Below, piece after piece: positions 56,644 through 64,000 of a DNA stretch of 64,000 nucleotides. Position 1 is the first letter of the stretch. Each line of letters opens with the position of its first letter. The stretch is from NCBI RefSeq assembly GCF_030504985.1, contig NZ_JASERU010000003.1, positions 124,001-188,000 on the forward strand. The letters are read 5' to 3'. This DNA comes from Fulvimonas sp. R45. Its GTDB lineage: Bacteria; Pseudomonadota; Gammaproteobacteria; Xanthomonadales; Rhodanobacteraceae. The notes under the pieces are model-generated. The model saw only the letters and a program-made list of their open reading frames with translations, searched no databases and had not been told where the DNA came from. The position numbers and the translations under genes were made by a program.

Positions 56644-57629
56644 GCGTCCGGCATTGCAGCTTCCCGCTGGCGGCGCCCTTCCGCATCTCGCGCGGCACCA
56701 GGCACGCCGCCGAGGTGGTGGTCGTGGAGCTGCGGCAGGGCGGCCAGGGCGGGCGCGGCGAATCCGTGCCCTACGCGCGCTACGGCGAATCCGTTGCGTC
56801 GGTGCTGGCGCAGATCGAGGCGCTGCGCCCCGCGCTCGCCGCCGGCATGGGGCGCGACGAGCTGCAGGCGCGCCTGCCGCCGGGCGCCGCCCGCAACGCG
56901 GTGGACACGGCACTGTGGGACCTCGAATCGCGACTGGCCTCGGTCCCCGTCCACGCGCGGCTGGCGCGGCCGGCCCCGGCGCCCGTGGTCACCGCGGTCA
57001 CGCTCGGCATCGACACGCCGGAGCACATGGCGCAGGCGGCGGCGCGCCTCGCCGGCGACGCCGGCGCCGGGCTGCTCAAGCTCAAGCTCGACGCCGACAC
57101 CACCGCCAACGTCGCGCGGCTGGACGCGGTGCGCCGCGCGGCCCCGGCCGCCCGCCTCATCGTCGACCCGAACGAGAGCTGGGACATCCGCGCGCTGCGC
57201 GACATGCAGCCGGCGCTGGAGCGCGCCGCCGTCGACCTGCTGGAACAGCCGCTGCCCGCGGATCGCGACGAGGACCTGGCGGACTGGTCCGGCCGGATCC
57301 CGGTCTGCGCCGACGAGTCCTGCCACGTGGCGTCCGACCTGCCCCGGCTGCGCGACCGCTACCAGGCGGTCAACATCAAGCTCGACAAGACCGGCGGGCT
57401 GACCGAGGCCTGGCGCCTGCTGCGCGCCGCGCGCGACGGAGGCTTCCGGGTCATGGTCGGCTGCATGGTATGTTCCTCGCTGGGCATCGCCCCGGCGCTG
57501 GAGATCGCGCGCGAGGCCGCGTTCGTCGACCTCGACGGCCCGCTCTGGCTGAAGGACGACCTTCCCGGTGGCGTGACCCTGCGCGACGGGAGGCTGCAGC
57601 CACCCGCCGCCGGGTTCTGGGGCGGATGA
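56628..57629 (+). CDS. dgcA: DgcA-like enolase-superfamily epimerase/racemase
   Basis: This 333-aa protein has the enolase-superfamily barrel, with the catalytic lysine pair in LLKLKLD and NIKLDKTGG, and metal ligands in VDPNES, LEQPLP and CADES. It resembles dipeptide epimerases; DgcA members instead convert N-acetyl-D-glutamate to the L-form. It overlaps dgcN by 16 bp and precedes the GltS-type permease. Either role is possible from the sequence, but the neighbours favour DgcA. Confidence 0.78.
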   Translation: MLRELSVRHCSFPLAAPFRISRGTRHAAEVVVVELRQGGQGGRGESVPYARYGESVASVLAQIEALRPALAAGMGRDELQARLPPGAARNAVDTALWDLESRLASVPVHARLARPAPAPVVTAVTLGIDTPEHMAQAAARLAGDAGAGLLKLKLDADTTANVARLDAVRRAAPAARLIVDPNESWDIRALRDMQPALERAAVDLLEQPLPADRDEDLADWSGRIPVCADESCHVASDLPRLRDRYQAVNIKLDKTGGLTEAWRLLRAARDGGFRVMVGCMVCSSLGIAPALEIAREAAFVDLDGPLWLKDDLPGGVTLRDGRLQPPAAGFWGG

Positions 57630-57720
57630 GCGCGGGCGCGACGCCGTCCGTTTCCGGGCCACGCCGGCGCGCGCCGCCAGCCGCCCGCATCGTCGCCGCT
57701 GTCGACCGGGGTACCTGCGC

Positions 57721-58926
57721 GTGCTGACACTCGACTCGATCCAGACCCTGGCCTGCGGCGGCCTGTTCCTGCTGGTCGGCTACGCGATCCGCCGCCGCGT
57801 GCCGGTGCTGATGCGCTTCAGCATTCCGGCGCCGGTGATCGGCGGCCTGCTGGTGGCGCTTTTCATGCTCGCGTGCCGGCACTGGGGCGTCACCCCGGTG
57901 CGTTTCGACACCACGCTCGAGCAACCGCTGATGGTCGCGTTCTTCACCGGCATCGGCTTCAACGCCAGCGCGTCCCTGCTCAGGGTCGGCGGCCGCCAGA
58001 TCCTGCTGTTCCTCGGCCTGGCCAGCGGCCTGGCAGTGGTGCAGAACCTGCTGGGCATCGGCATGGCCAGGGCCTTCGGCCTGCCGCCGCTGTTCGGCGT
58101 GGTCACCGGCTCGGTCACCCTGGCGGGCGGACCCGCCACCGGGCTCGCCTTCGCGCCGCTGTTCGTCGAAGCCGGCGTGCACGGGGCGCAGAGCGTGGCG
58201 CTGGCCAACGCCATGGCCGGCATCGTCTGCGGCTCGATCCTCGGCTCGACGCTGGGGGCGCTGCTGATCGAGCGCCTCGGCCTGCATCCGGCCTGCGCGC
58301 AGCCGGACGACGAAGCGCAGGCGCCAGCACCGGCGCCCGTCGCAGCGACGGACCGCGTTTCCGACCCGGCATACGCAGGGCTGAGAAGCCTGGTCTTCAT
58401 CCTGCTTGCGATGGGCATCGGCGCCTGGATCAGCGCGGGCTTCGGCAAGCTCGGCGTGACGCTGCCCGGCTACATCGGCGCGATGCTGGTGGGCGCGGCG
58501 GTCCACAACCTCGACGACCGCTTCGGCTGGTTCGGCCTGTCGGTGCGCGGCATGGAGCTGATCGGCAACACCAGCCTCTCGCTGTTCCTCGTCGTGGCGC
58601 TGATGAACCTGCACCTGTGGGACCTGGCCGGGCTGGCCCTGCCCCTGCTGGTGAACCTGGCGGCGCAGTCGGTCCTGGTGCTGGCGTTCTGCTGCTGGCC
58701 GCTGCTGCGGCTGATGGGCCGCGACTACGACGCCGCGGTCATGGCCAGCGGCTTCACCGGCTTCATGCTGGGCACGACGGCCAACGCCGTGGCCGGCATG
58801 AGCTCGCTGACCGAACGCTTCGGCCGCGCCCCGCGCGCCTTCCTGGTGGCACCGGTGGTCGGTGCGTTCCTGATCGACTTCACCAACGCGATCATCATCA
58901 CGGGCTTCGTGAATTTCTGGAAGTAG
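57721..58926 (+). CDS. gltS: GltS-type sodium/glutamate symporter
   Basis: This 401-aa membrane protein has about ten helices in two inverted halves. The glycine-rich segments GIGFNASASLL and GGPATGLAFAP match the re-entrant loops of GltS, which takes up D- and L-glutamate with Na+. It starts at GTG. It ends the dgcN-dgcA operon and would supply its substrate. Confidence 0.88.
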   Translation: MLTLDSIQTLACGGLFLLVGYAIRRRVPVLMRFSIPAPVIGGLLVALFMLACRHWGVTPVRFDTTLEQPLMVAFFTGIGFNASASLLRVGGRQILLFLGLASGLAVVQNLLGIGMARAFGLPPLFGVVTGSVTLAGGPATGLAFAPLFVEAGVHGAQSVALANAMAGIVCGSILGSTLGALLIERLGLHPACAQPDDEAQAPAPAPVAATDRVSDPAYAGLRSLVFILLAMGIGAWISAGFGKLGVTLPGYIGAMLVGAAVHNLDDRFGWFGLSVRGMELIGNTSLSLFLVVALMNLHLWDLAGLALPLLVNLAAQSVLVLAFCCWPLLRLMGRDYDAAVMASGFTGFMLGTTANAVAGMSSLTERFGRAPRAFLVAPVVGAFLIDFTNAIIITGFVNFWK

Positions 58927-58994
58927 GGCTGCACCGTATAAGTGCTCATATCGGCATCCAGACCATGCCGCTCCGTCTTCACCGCCTGCACCAA

Positions 58995-59024
58995 TAAAAA
59001 ACGCCTCTCCACTAGCTAGAGGCG
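58995..59024 (-). terminator. Rho-independent terminator at the end of the Rhs array
   Basis: On the minus strand the stem GCCTCT/AGAGGC is followed by a run of T residues (58995-59001 on this strand read as A). It would end transcription of the last Rhs unit. A stop codon for the alternative reading frame at 59016-59018 lies inside the hairpin. Confidence 0.85.
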
Positions 59025-60100
59025 CCAACCCCAACCCCATGAGAGAACAGGCGCGCCTTCTGGAGCAGAAATAGCGCTTATCCCTGATGCAGCAACAAGC
59101 CCTATTCCAGTCCATGTGTGGCTTTCCCCGCAGCCGAAAGTTGCTTGCCTAGCGACGCTACCAATGCACGAGCGGCAGTACATTTCTGCTGATCGCATAG
59201 ACCAAACTGATCGGTCAACGTGAGTGGATCACTGCCCACATAGGCATAGCCATTAATACCCCCGCTGAGTCCGATCGGGTCATACTCGATATACCGCCCC
59301 AGGCTCGCGTTGTAATCCCGGAACCCGTTGTTCCACAATCCGCGCTCCGCATCGTAATACTGCCCCGGGAAGCCCAGGTTGAGCCCGCCGATGCTGTCCA
59401 GCGCCACTACCCGCTCGAACGGGTAGTTCGTCGCCTTCCACACCACCGACCCGCTCGCGTTCGTCACCACCTGCGGACGCCCCGTCTGGTCGTCGTGGAT
59501 CGCGTCCACCGTCGTCCCCGCGATCCGCCCGATCAGCCGGCCGTTCAGCCACACGTAGTCCACCCACGCCCCGTTGTCGTCCTCCGCTAGCAGCGATCCG
59601 CCGGCATCCAGCGCGAAGTACGTCGTGCCCAGGCCCCCCGCCTTGCGCAGCCGCTGCCCTTCCGGGTTCACGTAGTAGCACATGCCGCCCGCCGCACTCA
59701 TCCGGTTGAAGACGTCATACTGGTAGGCTGTGCTGCCGTTTAGCGTGGTGAGGTTGCCCAGCGCGTCGTAGCCGTAGGTTTGCGGGTTGGTTCCCGTGGT
59801 GTTCACCAGTTGGTTGCTGGTGGCGCTGTAGCCTGTGCTGTTGCTGGCCCCGCCCTGCACGCTGGCGATCCGGTTGCCGTTGGCATCGTAGCTGTAGCTG
59901 GCGGCCAGCGTCGCCGAGTACATCGACACTAGCCGCGACTGGTCGTCGTAGTCGAAGTCCTGGCTCAACGCACCATTGATCCCGTTCCCGATGCCCGCGA
60001 TCCGGTTGGCCGTGTCGTAGCTGAAGCTCAGGCTTTCCACGCCTGGCGTAATGACGGGAGAAATGTTCCTGGCACCTTTCCACACCACACCCTTCCCGCA
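59016..60100 (-). pseudogene. Rhs core fragment with frameshifted short C-terminal tip (cassette 4)
   Basis: The main frame (about 60088-59102) encodes 328 aa of Rhs core, with YD repeats, GRPQVVTNASG, GLNLGFPGQYYDAERG and NASLGRYIEYDPIGLSGG. The N-terminal half of an Rhs protein is missing. After the DPIGL boundary the tip reads LCDQQKCTAARAL and stops early (GLE stop). A 1-nt shift near 59113-59116 would continue as WTGIGLVAASGISAIS... to a stop inside the terminator. It is therefore a degraded tip, and no immunity gene is seen after it. Confidence 0.7.
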
Positions 60101-60134
60101 GGAAATACCCTGATATCGTTACTGTAATTCTTAC

Positions 60135-60647
60135 CTATCTCGGTCCAGCATCTATCGCAGAATTGGCAATCCTGATCATGGTCTCCCGCTGAAGATTGAC
60201 ATCCTTAACATTTAAGCGCAGCTGGGCTGTGTATCGGGCACCATGTACATTCCACTCAATCTGACTTGGAGAACAAGACCCACCGCATCTGCTAGCTATA
60301 AAATAACCCGTTATTTTATGATCAAGTGCAACTCTATGCCCCACTACCAGAGCTTTGTCGGTTAACTCTCCAGAAAAATAGCCAGCAAAGCCAGCATCCC
60401 CGATCCCTTCCTCAAAATAAAGATCAATTTCATAACTACTTTTGTCACCCGTTCCATTAGCGTAATGGATTGCACTACTGAACTCTGAAGGGAGAATGCT
60501 TGGCAGCAGAACCGGAACATCCGTCAACGCCTTCACATTTGAAAGCGCAACTTTGAACGGTCTGGGCAATGTGTTATCAAAGCTGTAGCACCGACCACTA
60601 AAACAAGCCAATAGCACGCATATTGAGAGAGGAATCGTAATTCGCAC
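60135..60647 (-). CDS. Secreted immunity-type protein for the lysozyme-like toxin
   Basis: This 170-aa protein has a signal peptide (MRITIPL..CVLLACFSG, cleavage near YSF) and a mature beta-rich domain with CGGSC. The GTG start behind GGTGGG was chosen; a longer frame exists. Its gene follows the lysozyme-like toxin by 64 bp on the same strand. A periplasmic location would let it block an enzyme that attacks the cell wall. It matches no family that can be recognised. Confidence 0.6.
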   Translation of the reverse strand: MRITIPLSICVLLACFSGRCYSFDNTLPRPFKVALSNVKALTDVPVLLPSILPSEFSSAIHYANGTGDKSSYEIDLYFEEGIGDAGFAGYFSGELTDKALVVGHRVALDHKITGYFIASRCGGSCSPSQIEWNVHGARYTAQLRLNVKDVNLQRETMIRIANSAIDAGPR

Positions 60648-60711
60648 GTTGCACCCACCAAGTGTTAGGTTATAGCAAGCCCAGTTGGAATCGCATACCT
60701 TTGCCCAGCTT

Positions 60712-61425
60712 CTAGTAATCAAAACAATTCATAAGATCGATGACATTTTGACCGTAGTTGTTATGTGCCGACCCAATATCAATGGTGTTTGGGTTTCCAC
60801 TAATCCCGCCTTTGAACGGCCCAAGGTTATAAGATGCAGCCGTTGCATGCATGAGTTCGTCATGCGTGAAATTTGGATCAAGAGCTGCAATTGTTTGCAT
60901 ATTATGCGCCAACATGCCTGCTGCAAAGTTTGCAGAGTAGTTGATATTGTAGGCTTGTGAGGAGCTTACGAAATGATTGGCCCCCAAATCTATCTGAAAT
61001 ACACCCGCGCCTTGGCCGCCGCCAACCTGAGCTATATTATTGAAACCGGTTTCACGAACCCCAACTGCCGCCAGCAACGCAGGGTCAATACCATTGTCTG
61101 CCGCAGCGGAAACAATTGTATTCCAATTTTCGGATACATTTTGAAGTGCCTGGGTGCTTTGGCCAGCTGTTTTCAAGGCATTGAGACATCTCTGTGACGG
61201 GCAAAGACCTAGTGAATCCGTGAGGCTCAATGGATTTCCACCCACATAGGCATAGCCATTAATACTCCCGCTGAGTCCGGTCGGATCATACTCGATATAC
61301 CGCCCCAGGCTCGCGTTGTAATCCCGGAACCCGTTGTTCCACAGCCCGCGCTCCGCATCGTAGTACTGCCCCGGGAAGCCCAGGTTGAGCCCGCCGATGC
61401 TGTCTTGGTTGATTAAGCACATCAA
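60712..61425 (-). CDS. Orphan Rhs tip with lysozyme/lytic-transglycosylase-like toxin domain
   Basis: The frame (237 aa) starts inside the Rhs core and repeats GLNLGFPGQYYDAERG and NASLGRYIEYDPTGLSGS before the boundary GLCPSQ (residue 73 onwards). The tip resembles goose-type lysozyme or transglycosylase: VGVRETGF with a candidate catalytic Glu125, GQGAGVFQID, and ASYNLGPF near residue 200. It should cut peptidoglycan. The core piece is much shortened (upstream QDFGYND ends at a stop near 61480), so it is probably expressed only after recombination with a full Rhs gene. Confidence 0.72.
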   Translation of the reverse strand: MMCLINQDSIGGLNLGFPGQYYDAERGLWNNGFRDYNASLGRYIEYDPTGLSGSINGYAYVGGNPLSLTDSLGLCPSQRCLNALKTAGQSTQALQNVSENWNTIVSAAADNGIDPALLAAVGVRETGFNNIAQVGGGQGAGVFQIDLGANHFVSSSQAYNINYSANFAAGMLAHNMQTIAALDPNFTHDELMHATAASYNLGPFKGGISGNPNTIDIGSAHNNYGQNVIDLMNCFDY

Positions 61426-61557
61426 CGACAGCCGGGATTAGTCGTTATAACCGAAATCCTGGCTCATCGCTAACCATTGAATAAGATCGAGGGACGAAGC
61501 AACGATTTTGGAAATAACTGAACCTGATCCTGTTAGCCGTTACTGTTAGCCGTTAGT

Positions 61558-62037
61558 TTACCGAGTAGGTTTACCGTCGAACTTTGGAGGTGAATCATAA
61601 TTGAAAGCCGCCCTCAAGTCGCATGACGACAAGGCCTTCATTAAATCAATTTTGTGTGGCGTACCGACCCAGCGCGGGTTTTTCCTAAAGTACACGTAGG
61701 CACTATCGTACCCCCCGGAGGATTGAATTTTTCTCACACCAACGTAGTCATTGCCAGTCGCAACAACAACCAGGTCTCCATTCGCCCATCGCCTGAGCTC
61801 ATCGCTAGAGAGCTTATATGTCGGTCCGAGAGTAGTGATCTCAAACCTACCAATGATACGTTCCCCATGGAATAAAGTGGCAAATTCAACATCCACGGGG
61901 CCATTGACGGTGATCCTCAATCCTTCCATCCCTTTAAGGCAAATTCCATAATTTGATGAAATTGGCCGTAATCCTTTGGCAAAACAACAGTGGCACGCCA
62001 ATAAAATAACGATAAATAGGATTTTTTTGATATTCAC
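61558..62037 (-). CDS. Secreted immunity-type protein for the metallopeptidase-like toxin
   Basis: This 159-aa protein starts at GTG (ribosome site GGAG) and has a signal peptide (VNIKKILFIVILLACHC). The mature part is beta-rich with YDSAYVYFRKNPRW. Its start lies one base after the stop codon of the HEAGH toxin, the usual arrangement of a toxin and its immunity gene. No family is recognised. A periplasmic site of action is inferred from the signal peptide. Confidence 0.65.
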   Translation of the reverse strand: MNIKKILFIVILLACHCCFAKGLRPISSNYGICLKGMEGLRITVNGPVDVEFATLFHGERIIGRFEITTLGPTYKLSSDELRRWANGDLVVVATGNDYVGVRKIQSSGGYDSAYVYFRKNPRWVGTPHKIDLMKALSSCDLRAAFNYDSPPKFDGKPTR

Positions 62038-62038
62038 G

Positions 62039-63155
62039 TCAGCCTCCACACCCACACCCAGAAACGTGGTTTGCCCCATTATCTATGGCGGCTTGAATAT
62101 GCTGCGGCAGCACCGACCTTCCATCCAATGGATCAGTCGCTGTCATAATCGATCTAGGAAGACTGTCATGGCCAAACCCATCTCCATAGGTACGACCCAG
62201 AATCACGTGGCCAGCTTCATGAACGTAGGTATTATCTCCCCACACGCCTGGAACGCTCCAGTTTTCGGCATTTGATCTAACTGGCCCTCGCACTACGTTA
62301 ATTGAATTGTACGCACTTGGAGCAAATTGGACAGCGTTAACAGTCGTAGTTACATGCCATTTTCCGAAGTCGCCACTCCAGCCGGCCTCCACCGCATTTA
62401 TAATTCTACTTATATTCTCTTCCGAAGCCTCTTGCCCGTGAAACGACAGATCAACCTCTATCGTTACGTTGTTCCAGAACAAATTATATTTGCCATTAAG
62501 CCAAGCGGATCTATAGCACTCAACGGATTACCTCCCGCATAGGTATAACTGTTTATTCCGCCTTTCAATCCTAACGGATCACTCTCGATATACCGACCCA
62601 AGCTCGCGTTGTAATCCCGGAACCCGTTGTTCCACAATCCGCGCTCCGCATCGTAGTACTGCCCCGGGAAACCCAGGTGGAGCCCGCCGATGCTGTCCAG
62701 CGCCACCTCCCGCTCGAACGGGTAGTTCGTCGCCTTCCATACCACCGACCCGCTCGCGTTCGTCACCACCTGCGGACGCCCCGTCTGGTCGTCGTGGATC
62801 GCGTCCACCGTCGTCCCCGCGATCCGCCCGATCAGCCGGCCGTTCAGCCACACGTAGTCCACCCACGCCCCGTTGGCGTCCTCCGCCAGCAGCGATCCGC
62901 CGGCATCCGGCGCGAAGTACGTCGTACCGCTGCCCGTGGTCTTCCGCAGCCGCTGTCCTTCCGGATTCACGTAGTCCGTGGCGCCACCCGCGCTGCTCAG
63001 CCGGTTGAACGGGTCGTAGCCGTAGGTCGCGGTGTTGTTTTCCGTTGTGGTGTTGCCCTGAGCATCGTACCCGTAGTCAGCGACACCCCCGACACCACGC
63101 CTCGGGTGTAGCTGTAGGTGAGCGAGTGGGCGATACCGCTAATCGAGAAATCTCA
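62039..63155 (-). pseudogene. Rhs core fragment with frameshifted metallopeptidase-like toxin tip
   Basis: The core frame reads VNPEGQR...FPGQYYDAERG, NASLGRYIESDPLGLKGG and ends AIDPLGLMANII plus a stop. A 1-base difference at about 62495-62499 restores GLNGKYNLFWNNVTIEV and joins it to a 147-aa tip with the zinc motif HEAGH (residues 88-92) and SIMTA (Met turn). The 5' side of the core is also shifted near 63078 and begins near 63155 after a stop. The gene is therefore broken, unless the tip is used by recombination with an intact Rhs gene. Confidence 0.75.
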
Positions 63156-63159
63156 CCAT

Positions 63160-63607
63160 GATCCAGCTTTCAGCCTATAGCTAGACCCTGCCGCTAGTAA
63201 AGGCTACAAGCCGAATACAAGAAGCGAACAATTATTCCTGACAACCTTCCTTGCCTATTCATACAACTTGGATCTCATACCACGGAACTTGAAGGCCGCA
63301 CGGTCTTCTAAAGAAATAGTCTCATCCTATTGCGACGATGAGACTAATTTTATAGGACCAGAATATATTATCAATCCAGCCGGACCTGCAAGAAACTCTG
63401 AATCCAAGCTCAGAACACACCCCCTTCAACGTAGCGAAGGCCAACACGCCCCATTATTTCAATTAGAATAACCATCATCACTTTGAATGACATTCAAGCG
63501 CGGCATAAAGAGAGTCACCGACCACCCCATGATATACGATGCGAGAAACGTTGGGGTTAGCAAGAAAAGATCTATACGTCTGAATATCTCAAAGCATGAG
63601 GCTGCAT
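63160..63607. other. AT-richer stretch without a convincing gene
   Basis: About 450 bp carry only short open frames on both strands (for example 63268-63471 plus and 63459-63677 minus) with no ribosome site or family signature. A minus-strand stretch around 63260-63320 reads like a broken coding piece (DETISLEDRAAFKFRGMRSK). It may be leftover immunity or toxin DNA from an older cassette; this is only a guess. Confidence 0.35.
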
Positions 63608-63823
63608 TCAAAATGAAGTAACAAGAACGTAAAGAGATGAAACCAATGCTAAGATGGACATAGCAATTGCAGTCCAATAAGCAAATGGATTTTCAGTCCT
63701 CTTGAATTCGCCAGGAATGAAAGTACTAGCACACCCAGTTCTCAAACCTTTTACAAGGCTGAATAGCGCAACTACCGCTATTGCAGAAAACAGAACCCTT
63801 TCCTCGAGCGGGCTAATTCTCAT
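63608..63823 (-). CDS. Two-helix membrane protein, likely immunity for the right-edge Rhs tip
   Basis: This 71-aa protein starts at the ATG at 63823, which overlaps the end of the upstream Rhs tip by 11 bp. Two hydrophobic helices (SAIAVVALFSLV and YWTAIAMSILALVSSLYVL) flank a short polar loop. It matches no family, but the overlap and position after a toxin tip are typical for immunity genes. It would sit in the inner membrane. Confidence 0.55.
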   Translation of the reverse strand: MRISPLEERVLFSAIAVVALFSLVKGLRTGCASTFIPGEFKRTENPFAYWTAIAMSILALVSSLYVLVTSF

Positions 63824-64000
63824 CGCATGCGGCCTCCAACTCGAGTATTCCGTCCGATGCTTGATCAAGCAAGCCAGAAACTCCACCCAGTGTAGATTCA
63901 CTCACGCCTTTCGTAGCCCCCAGACCAGTGGCTAGTTTATTAATTTTCCCTATGACAAAACTAACAGCAGCCTCCTCTGCTGCCCCCTTAAATCCAGCGG
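63813..64000 (-). CDS. Partial Rhs C-terminal tip at the right edge
   Basis: The reading frame is open to the window end and stops at 63813. It encodes about 62 residues, including KGAAEEAAVSFVIGKINKL and GGVSGLLDQASDGIL, ending in ACDEN. The N-terminal part, which would join it to an Rhs core, lies outside the window. The domain type cannot be told. The next gene overlaps its stop, as is common for toxin and immunity pairs. Confidence 0.55.
   Translation of the reverse strand, partial: AGFKGAAEEAAVSFVIGKINKLATGLGATKGVSESTLGGVSGLLDQASDGILELEAACDEN

Larger units (their letters stand above)
59016..64000 (-). other. Array of Rhs core fragments with C-terminal toxin tips and immunity genes
   Basis: Reading from right to left on the minus strand, the array has a partial tip with a membrane immunity candidate (63608-64000), a core fragment with a metallopeptidase-like tip and a secreted partner (61558-63155), a core fragment with a lysozyme-like tip and a secreted partner (60135-61480), and a last core with a short tip (59016-60100). 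The core DNA (for example 59285-59700, 61248-61404 and 62583-62990) is almost identical among copies, including NNGFRDYNASLGRYIE. The region is less GC-rich than the rest. This is the pattern left by recombination of Rhs C-terminal tips. Confidence 0.85.

Noticed and set aside
63268-63471. Plus-strand frame of 67 codons in the Rhs edge region
   Set aside because: It has no ribosome site, opposes the strand of all neighbouring genes and matches nothing.

Overview
The window is GC-rich (roughly 70 percent G+C by eye) with tightly packed genes, many of them overlapping by ATGA or GTGA. It looks like chromosomal DNA of a xanthomonad-type gammaproteobacterium (Lysobacteraceae or Rhodanobacteraceae). 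This rests on the xanthomonadin/aryl-polyene-type cluster, the leucine/isovalerate (liu) genes, feoAB with a small Cys-rich companion, and the REP-type palindromes. The species cannot be named from the sequence alone. The last 4-5 kb on the right is clearly poorer in G+C and is accessory DNA.

Layout. 0.2-1.3 kb: leucine dehydrogenase. 1.5-4.7 kb: an autotransporter whose passenger looks like a pepsin-type aspartic protease. 5.1-19.7 kb: an aryl-polyene/xanthomonadin-type type II PKS cluster (two ACPs, three ketosynthases, a chain-length-factor-like protein, two dehydratases, ketoreductase, two acyltransferases, glycosyltransferase, thioesterase, methyltransferase, LolA-like carrier and MMPL exporter). 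A 0.7-kb inverted-repeat element interrupts it, and no aryl-CoA/ACP ligase is visible. 20.3-44.5 kb: leucine/isovalerate catabolism in blocks (isovaleryl-CoA dehydrogenase, thiolase, both methylcrotonyl-CoA carboxylase subunits, methylglutaconyl-CoA hydratase, HMG-CoA lyase and a short-chain dehydrogenase). Between these blocks lie a subtilisin autotransporter, an Ala-rich lipoprotein, an HscC-like Hsp70 with a J-like membrane partner, a TetR/FAD-monooxygenase pair with twin operators, the feo iron locus and small genes. 44.7-51.6 kb: YeiP/EfpL, a FUSC transporter, part of the kynurenine pathway (ACMSD-type decarboxylase and kynureninase) and an Lrp regulator.

51.6-58.9 kb: a TonB-dependent receptor, a LysR regulator, DgcN (DUF1611), DgcA (enolase superfamily) and a GltS permease, which together suggest uptake and catabolism of D-glutamate. 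The receptor and dgcN carry the same ~70-bp promoter module in the same orientation, so they are probably co-regulated.

59.0-64.0 kb, all on the minus strand: a decayed Rhs array. Truncated, near-identical Rhs core fragments are each joined to a different C-terminal toxin tip, most of them followed by a candidate immunity gene. The tips include a lysozyme/transglycosylase-like domain (Glu125 of the ORF), an HEAGH metallopeptidase-like domain cut from its core by a 1-nt frameshift, a further frameshifted tip before a terminator, and a partial tip at the right edge overlapping a two-helix membrane protein. This array and the D-glutamate locus are the most interesting parts of the window.
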